A DNA stretch of 64,000 nucleotides, from positions 186,001 to 250,000 of the forward strand of contig UBMI01000002.1 in NCBI GenBank assembly GCA_900466475.1, given 5' to 3'. This document shows, piece by piece, positions 59,487 through 64,000 of the stretch; position 1 is the stretch's first letter; each line of letters opens with the position of its first letter. A program made the translations under genes and the position numbers. Source of the stretch: Hyphomicrobiales bacterium (GTDB lineage Bacteria; Pseudomonadota; Alphaproteobacteria; Rhizobiales; Rhizobiaceae). Below the pieces are notes generated by a model. The model searched no databases. It was not told the origin of the DNA and saw nothing but the letters and a program-made list of their open reading frames with translations.

Positions 59487-59488
59487 AC

Positions 59489-60526
59489 TTACCGCACGAA
59501 GACATGCGCCTTGCCGGCGATATCGAGGCGAACGAGATCGCCTCGCGTCGGCAATGCCACGCTTGATGTCTTGATCAGGATCGGCGGCAGGGCGACAGCC
59601 GCAAGCGACACTGCCACCGTGCAGGTCGCGCCGCCGAATTCCACATCCACGACACGCCCGCCGTATTTCGCGTTGGCCTCGTCGACGACGACACGGATCT
59701 GCTCCGGCCGCAACATGATTTCCGCTTTGCCCTGATGGCCCCCCTCAACCGGCACACTGCCAAGCGCGCAATCGGCAAAGCCGTTCTTGATGATAGCGGG
59801 CAGCATCACCGCATCGCCAAGGAAAAGCGCCGTCTCGCGATCCCGCGGCTTGAGATAGAGCGTCTGCGGCGTGCCGGCCTGCACCAGCTTGCCCTCGCGC
59901 AGTACCGCAACCTGATCGGCAAAGGAGAGGGCCTCGCCCTGATCATGGGTCACGAGAACCGCGGTGATGCCAGCCGTCTGAAGGACGCGGGCAACCGCCT
60001 TGCGCATATTTTCCCGAAGGCCTGTATCCAGCGCGGAAAAGGGTTCATCGAGCAGCATGAGGCGCGGACGACGACCGAGCGCGCGGGCAAGCGCCACACG
60101 CTGCTGTTGGCCGCCCGAAAGCTGATGCGGCCGGCGATCCAGCATGCTGTTTTCCAGTTCCACCATTTCCAGAAGGTCGCGAATACGCTTTTCGCGATCG
60201 GGCGCCCCGCGCTCGAAACCGAAACCGATGTTTTCAGCGACACTCAGATGTGGAAAGAGAGCGCCATCCTGCGAAACGATGCCGATGCCGCGCTTGTGGG
60301 CGGGAACACATGCCGGCCCGTCGGCGAGCACCTCACCATCGAGCATCACCCTGCCGACATCAGGCTGTTCGAAACCGGCGATGATGCGCAGTAGGGTCGT
60401 CTTGCCGGAACCGGAGGGACCGACGACCGCCGTGCGACTGCCTGCCTGAACTTCGAGCGAAATATCCTTCAGGGCCTGAACCGGGCCATAACGCTTGCTG
60501 ATAGTGTCGATGGTAAGCAGCGTCAT
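59489..60526 (-). CDS. fbpC: Ferric iron ABC transporter ATPase, FbpC-like
   Basis: The 345-residue ATPase has Walker A GPSGSGKT at residues 36-43, signature [15 protein letters not shown], Walker [14 protein letters not shown] and a C-terminal TOBE domain. It is in the MalK/FbpC/PotA group. Its ATG overlaps the permease stop, and it belongs to the third position of the SBP-permease-ATPase operon. The iron assignment rests on its neighbours and the upstream iron boxes. Confidence 0.92.
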   Translation of the reverse strand: MTLLTIDTISKRYGPVQALKDISLEVQAGSRTAVVGPSGSGKTTLLRIIAGFEQPDVGRVMLDGEVLADGPACVPAHKRGIGIVSQDGALFPHLSVAENIGFGFERGAPDREKRIRDLLEMVELENSMLDRRPHQLSGGQQQRVALARALGRRPRLMLLDEPFSALDTGLRENMRKAVARVLQTAGITAVLVTHDQGEALSFADQVAVLREGKLVQAGTPQTLYLKPRDRETALFLGDAVMLPAIIKNGFADCALGSVPVEGGHQGKAEIMLRPEQIRVVVDEANAKYGGRVVDVEFGGATCTVAVSLAAVALPPILIKTSSVALPTRGDLVRLDIAGKAHVFVR

Positions 60527-62190
60527 TGGCCGGCAGTCCGTTTCGATTGGGCATAGAGCATGAGGGTGAGCGGCAGCGACAACACGACCATCATGAAGGC
60601 GTAGGGTGCTGCCGAGACATAATCGATCTCGCTTGTCAGCGACCAGAATTTCGTCGCGAGTGTATCGACGCCGTTCGGCGACAGCATCAGCGTGGCCGTC
60701 AATTCATTGGTGATGCCGAGCGCGGCAAGGGCCATGCTGGCGGCAGCTCCAGGCGCTGCAAGACGCATGGTGATCTGGCGCACTGCCTGTCCCGGCGTGC
60801 GGCCAAGCCCCATTGCCGCGCGCTCCAGTTCGACAGGCGCCTGCGCGATGCTGGCGCGCAAGCCCACCATGGCGCGCGGCAGGAACAGCAGCACATAAGC
60901 AACGAGCAGCGTTGCAAAGGTCTGGTAGAGCGGCAGAATAAGCCGAACGGTGATGGAAACCAGCGCGAGCGCCACGACGACGCCCGGCAACGAACCGACA
61001 TAATAGTGGCAGGCTTCGAGAATACGCTGGAGGCGGCCCGGCGCGCGCACCGAGAGCCAGGCCATGGGGGCAGCGGCGATTGTCGTCAGCACGCCGCCGG
61101 CAATGGCGAGAACGATCGTCTGCACAAAGGCGCTCACGACCTCGAGACGCCAGATGGCGAGCCCACCGAGATAAAGCCAGCGACCGAGCGTAATCAGCGG
61201 CACGCCGAGCGTCAGCACTGCGAGAATGATCGGCAGTGCCAAGGCAGGCGCCACGAACCAGCCGAGCCGGCGGCGATCGGCAGGGGGCGCCGAACCGGAG
61301 CCGACGCGCGCATATCGCTCATTGCCGCGCAACAGGATCTCGAGGCCGAGCAGGAACAAGCAACAGGCGACGAGCACGCCACCGAGCATGTTGGAAGCCG
61401 GGCTGTTGTAGGAAGACTGGAACTGGTCGACGATCGCGGTTGCAAACGTGTCGAAGCGGATCATCACGAACAGGCCGTATTCCGACAGCAAGTGCAGCGC
61501 GATCAGCAGCGAGCCGCCGCAGATGGCAAGGCGCAGCTGCGGCAGGATCGTGCGGAAGAAGACGCGCCACGGATCGAGGCCAAGCGAGGCCGCAGCATCC
61601 TCGATTGCCGGATCAAGCCGGCGAAGCGCGGCGGCAACCGGCAGGTAGAGGAAAGGGTAATAGGCAAGCACCGACACGAAAACGCCGCTCTGCAACCCTC
61701 GCATGCCCGGAAGCAGGCTCACCCAGGCATAGGAATGCACGAAGGCCGGCACGGCGAGCGGGGCGATCGCCAGCCATGCCCAGAACCGTGCGAAAGGGAT
61801 GTCCGTCCGCTCCGTCAGCCAGGCGAGGGTGACGGCAAGCACGATCGACAGCGGAATGGTGATCGATTCCAGGAGAACCGTATTGACGAGAAGCTCGCCG
61901 ACGCGCGGGCGGAAAACCAGCGTCTTCACCGTTTCCCAGCCGACATCATAGGTCACCCAGGCAATGAAGCCGAGCGGCACAAGGCTGAAGACCGCGACGA
62001 TGGAGGCAAGCAGAACGACGGAAGCGTGCGGCATGCGTCCGCGCGGCAAACTCATTCGCGCGGCCCCTGGCGTCACCGGCGCCTTCTTGCCGGATGCAAG
62101 CAATCTATTGTCCTGCAGCAAGGCCGATGCCTTCACACGCTGAAAAAGGAAGGCAACCGCTTTTGAAGAGCGGTTGCCGGATTTCGTCAT
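60523..62190 (-). CDS. fbpB: Ferric iron ABC transporter permease, FbpB-like
   Basis: The 555-residue permease has two homologous six-helix halves, the double-permease layout of FbpB/SfuB/AfuB. Coupling loops are [20 protein letters not shown] and [20 protein letters not shown]. There is a polar N-terminus of about 50 residues, and the start could be at an internal ATG such as the one in [15 protein letters not shown]. It lies 63 bases after the binding-protein gene. Confidence 0.92.
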   Translation of the reverse strand: MTKSGNRSSKAVAFLFQRVKASALLQDNRLLASGKKAPVTPGAARMSLPRGRMPHASVVLLASIVAVFSLVPLGFIAWVTYDVGWETVKTLVFRPRVGELLVNTVLLESITIPLSIVLAVTLAWLTERTDIPFARFWAWLAIAPLAVPAFVHSYAWVSLLPGMRGLQSGVFVSVLAYYPFLYLPVAAALRRLDPAIEDAAASLGLDPWRVFFRTILPQLRLAICGGSLLIALHLLSEYGLFVMIRFDTFATAIVDQFQSSYNSPASNMLGGVLVACCLFLLGLEILLRGNERYARVGSGSAPPADRRRLGWFVAPALALPIILAVLTLGVPLITLGRWLYLGGLAIWRLEVVSAFVQTIVLAIAGGVLTTIAAAPMAWLSVRAPGRLQRILEACHYYVGSLPGVVVALALVSITVRLILPLYQTFATLLVAYVLLFLPRAMVGLRASIAQAPVELERAAMGLGRTPGQAVRQITMRLAAPGAAASMALAALGITNELTATLMLSPNGVDTLATKFWSLTSEIDYVSAAPYAFMMVVLSLPLTLMLYAQSKRTAGQ

Positions 62191-62253
62191 GCCCTAAGGT
62201 TTTCTTGAGCCAAAAGCAATAGTTTTGGCCGGAAGAAGCCTGCGGCAGAAAGG

Positions 62254-63279
62254 TTAGATGAGGCCGGCGGCCGTCATCAACTCCACGACCTTCTTGCTGT
62301 CCAGCGTCGAGGCTTCGACCTTCGGCGCGTCAAGGTCGGCAAGCGGAGTGAGCTTGTCGTTGGAAGCGGCGTCCTTGCCGACGGCATATTCATAGGAATC
62401 GCCATCCTTGAGAACCGCCTGACCGGCCTTGCTGGTCAGATACTTGATGAAAGCCTGAGCTTCCTTCATGTGCTGCGTGGACTTCAGGACACCGCCGCCG
62501 GAAACGGAAACAAAAGCGCCCGGATCCTGGTTCTTGAAATAATGCAGGCCGACATTCTTGCTGTTTTCGCCGGTCTTGGCCTGATCGCCGAACCAGTAGT
62601 AGTGATAGATGATCGCGCCTTCGACTTCGCCGGCATTGACGGCCTTCATGGCGACGCTGTTGCCCTTGTAAGGCGTGGCATTGTCCTTGAGGCCCTTTAG
62701 CCAGGCCTTGGTGGCGTCTTCGCCCTTCAGCTGCAGCAGAGCGGCAACGATGGCCTGGAAGTCGGCGCCGGCGGGAGCCGCGCCCCAACGGCCTTTCCAG
62801 GCCGGATCCTGCAGGTCGAGCATCGACTTCGGCAGCTTGTCTTCCGTCAGCTTCGTCTTGTCATAGGCGAAAACGGTGGTGCGGGCAGCAATGCCGGTCC
62901 ACATGCCGTCAGCCGGTCGATACTGCTCGGGAACCTGATCCAGCGTGTCCTTCTCGATCGGCGCAAACAAGCCGGCACCGTCGACCAGCGTCATCGCCGG
63001 CGAGTTTTCCGTCAGGAATACATCGGCAGGTGAAGCATCGCCTTCCTGGATGATCTGGTTTGCGAATTGCATGTCGCTGCCCTGGCGCATGGTGACCTTG
63101 ATTCCGGTCTCCTTGGTGAAGGCGTCGATCCATTCACGGCCCAGGCTTTCGTGCTGGGCATTGTAAACGACGATACCTTCGGACTCCTGCGCATAGGCGC
63201 TGCCTGCGAGCGCGGTGGCGGCGAGAAGTGAAGCGGCAAGCGCGAACGCGCCGGAAAGACGGTTAAGAGCAATTTTCAT
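62254..63279 (-). CDS. fbpA: Ferric iron ABC transporter substrate-binding protein, FbpA-like
   Basis: The 341-residue periplasmic protein has a signal peptide to about residue 30 (GSAYA). The mature domain has IVVYNAQHESLGREWIDAFT, ADVFLTENSPAMTLVDGAGL and AIIYHYYWFGDQAK, the twin-Tyr region that binds iron in FbpA. The ATG at 63279 has GGAGG upstream, and the frame beyond it to 63435 is not protein-like. It is the first gene of the operon, with iron boxes in its promoter. Confidence 0.92.
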   Translation of the reverse strand: MKIALNRLSGAFALAASLLAATALAGSAYAQESEGIVVYNAQHESLGREWIDAFTKETGIKVTMRQGSDMQFANQIIQEGDASPADVFLTENSPAMTLVDGAGLFAPIEKDTLDQVPEQYRPADGMWTGIAARTTVFAYDKTKLTEDKLPKSMLDLQDPAWKGRWGAAPAGADFQAIVAALLQLKGEDATKAWLKGLKDNATPYKGNSVAMKAVNAGEVEGAIIYHYYWFGDQAKTGENSKNVGLHYFKNQDPGAFVSVSGGGVLKSTQHMKEAQAFIKYLTSKAGQAVLKDGDSYEYAVGKDAASNDKLTPLADLDAPKVEASTLDSKKVVELMTAAGLI

Positions 63280-63340
63280 GATGGCCTCCGTGGCGATGTC
63301 ACCCGAGCTCCCAAGGGTGATGGCAGGCGTATATTTTTGT

Positions 63341-63355
63341 TGACTGCTTAGTTCA
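63341..63355 (-). promoter_or_regulatory. IRO-type box (RirA-like), distal to fbpA by 62 bases
   Basis: TGA-N9-TCA, embedded in the palindrome TTGA-N9-TCAA, matches the rhizobial RirA iron-responsive operator core. Confidence 0.55.
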
Positions 63356-63388
63356 AGTTTCGAAGTCAAAAAAATCATCACATTATCT

Positions 63389-63403
63389 TGACTCAATTTT
63401 TCA
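63389..63403 (-). promoter_or_regulatory. Second IRO-type box upstream of fbpA
   Basis: TGA-N9-TCA occurs again 48 bases upstream of the first box. The core is degenerate, but two occurrences in an iron-transporter promoter are suggestive. Confidence 0.45.
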
Positions 63404-63433
63404 TCTTCGCAGGGAATAAATCCGGATTTCGTC

Positions 63434-63466
63434 AAAAAAAAGCGACGCCGGTGAGGCGTCGCTTTT
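63434..63466 (-). terminator. Rho-independent terminator of the aldehyde dehydrogenase gene
   Basis: On the reverse strand a 12-bp stem (AAAAGCGACGCC/GGCGTCGCTTTT) with a 5-base loop is followed by a run of eight T. It lies 20 bases beyond the stop of the gene at 63486. Confidence 0.9.
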
Positions 63467-63485
63467 GTGGTTCCAATGCGTCAGC

Positions 63486-64000
63486 TTATTCGACGTCGAA
63501 CTTGACGCCCTGCGCCAGCGGCAAGGTCTTGCCGTAATTGACGGTGTTGGTGGAACGGCGCATGTAAGCCTTCCAGGCGTCCGAACCCGATTCACGGCCG
63601 CCGCCCGTCTCTTTCTCCCCGCCAAAGGCTCCGCCGATTTCAGCACCGGATGGACCGATATTGACGTTGGCGATTCCGCAATCCGAGCCACGCGAGGAGA
63701 GGAAGGTTTCCGCTTCGCGCATATTGTTGGTGAAGATCGAGGACGACAGGCCCTGTGGGACAGCGTTGTGCAGTTCCAGCACGGCATCGAAATCGCTGTA
63801 CTTGATGACGTACAGGATCGGCGCGAAGGTTTCGTGCTCCACCGGGCCGGTCTGCTCCCGCATTTCGACGAGCGCGGGGCGAACATAGAAGGCTTCTGCC
63901 GAACCATTGTCGACACGCTCACCACCGACGACGGCGCCACCGGCAGCCCTTGCCTGGCCGAGGGCCGTCTGCATCTTCTCGAAGGCCAGACCATCGATCA
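63486..64000 (-). CDS. amaB: Antiquitin-like aldehyde dehydrogenase, C-terminal part (N-terminus outside window)
   Basis: The frame is open to the end of the window, so only the last 171 residues are present and the catalytic Cys/Glu part lies outside. The visible part has [55 protein letters not shown] and [18 protein letters not shown]. This resembles the ALDH7/AmaB group, which oxidises alpha-aminoadipate semialdehyde in lysine degradation. The assignment to amaB is by similarity of the C-terminus only. Confidence 0.82.
   Translation of the reverse strand, partial: IDGLAFEKMQTALGQARAAGGAVVGGERVDNGSAEAFYVRPALVEMREQTGPVEHETFAPILYVIKYSDFDAVLELHNAVPQGLSSSIFTNNMREAETFLSSRGSDCGIANVNIGPSGAEIGGAFGGEKETGGGRESGSDAWKAYMRRSTNTVNYGKTLPLAQGVKFDVE

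Noticed and set aside
60526..62166. A 546-codon frame opposite the FbpB-like permease
   Set aside because: The translation is rich in Arg, His and Gln with no domain or hydrophobic pattern; it is the antisense of a membrane protein.

Overview
The window reads as chromosome of an alphaproteobacterium of the Rhizobiales, most likely Rhizobium/Agrobacterium-like. The evidence is a GC-rich genome with dense genes, alphaproteobacterial families (UPF0314, DUF2794, CenR-like regulator, YbbN-type thioredoxin with an intact CGPC), and regulatory sites typical of rhizobia (FixK/FnrN-like box, sigma-54/NtrC-type glnK promoter, TGA-N9-TCA iron boxes of the RirA type). The species cannot be fixed from sequence reading alone.

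Region 1 (1-39,300) is core housekeeping. It holds the end of an FtsX-type permease, a Bax-inhibitor-1 membrane protein, a GNAT acetyltransferase, two small conserved proteins and aconitase acnA. Divergent from acnA is the cytochrome c maturation operon ccmABCDG. A reverse-strand operon follows: dapF-mtaB-ftsY-ispZ-UPF0314. Then come ffh, chorismate mutase, rpsP, rimM, trmD, rplS, an amino-acid ABC pair without its ATPase, leuC, an aldo/keto reductase, a YkuD protein, a CenR-like response regulator with a cyclic-nucleotide-binding partner, xthA, lolA, ftsK, glnK-amtB, tesB, a UbiH-type monooxygenase, Trm112, a Lon-domain protein, a CnoX-like thioredoxin, a YbaK editing protein and tRNA-Gly(GCC).

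Region 2 (39,300-46,450), directly after the tRNA, looks accessory. A FixK/FNR-like box precedes a CBS-BON protein and phosphoketolase xfp. A glucoamylase-like (PF10091/GH144-type) protein follows. A convergent ABC_membrane_2 (YddA/SbmA-like) transporter comes next, and its nucleotide-binding domain has lost the Walker A lysine and the Walker B Asp/Glu. This is the most unusual protein in the window.

Region 3 (46,450-57,900) is a peptide-scavenging island on the forward strand: ROK regulator, M81 (MlrC-like) metallopeptidase, GntR/FCD regulator, peptide-binding protein, two permeases, a gamma-glutamyltransferase-like protein without a signal peptide, a DUF1028 protein and a fused double ATPase. 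Both regulators have palindromes just upstream, and one half-site of the GntR palindrome recurs in the ROK promoter region, which suggests linked control.

Region 4 (57,900-64,000) has a second glucoamylase-like paralogue, a reverse-strand ferric-iron ABC operon (fbpABC type) with two TGA-N9-TCA boxes upstream, and the C-terminal end of an antiquitin-like aldehyde dehydrogenase. I saw no insertion sequence, prophage, CRISPR array or rRNA.
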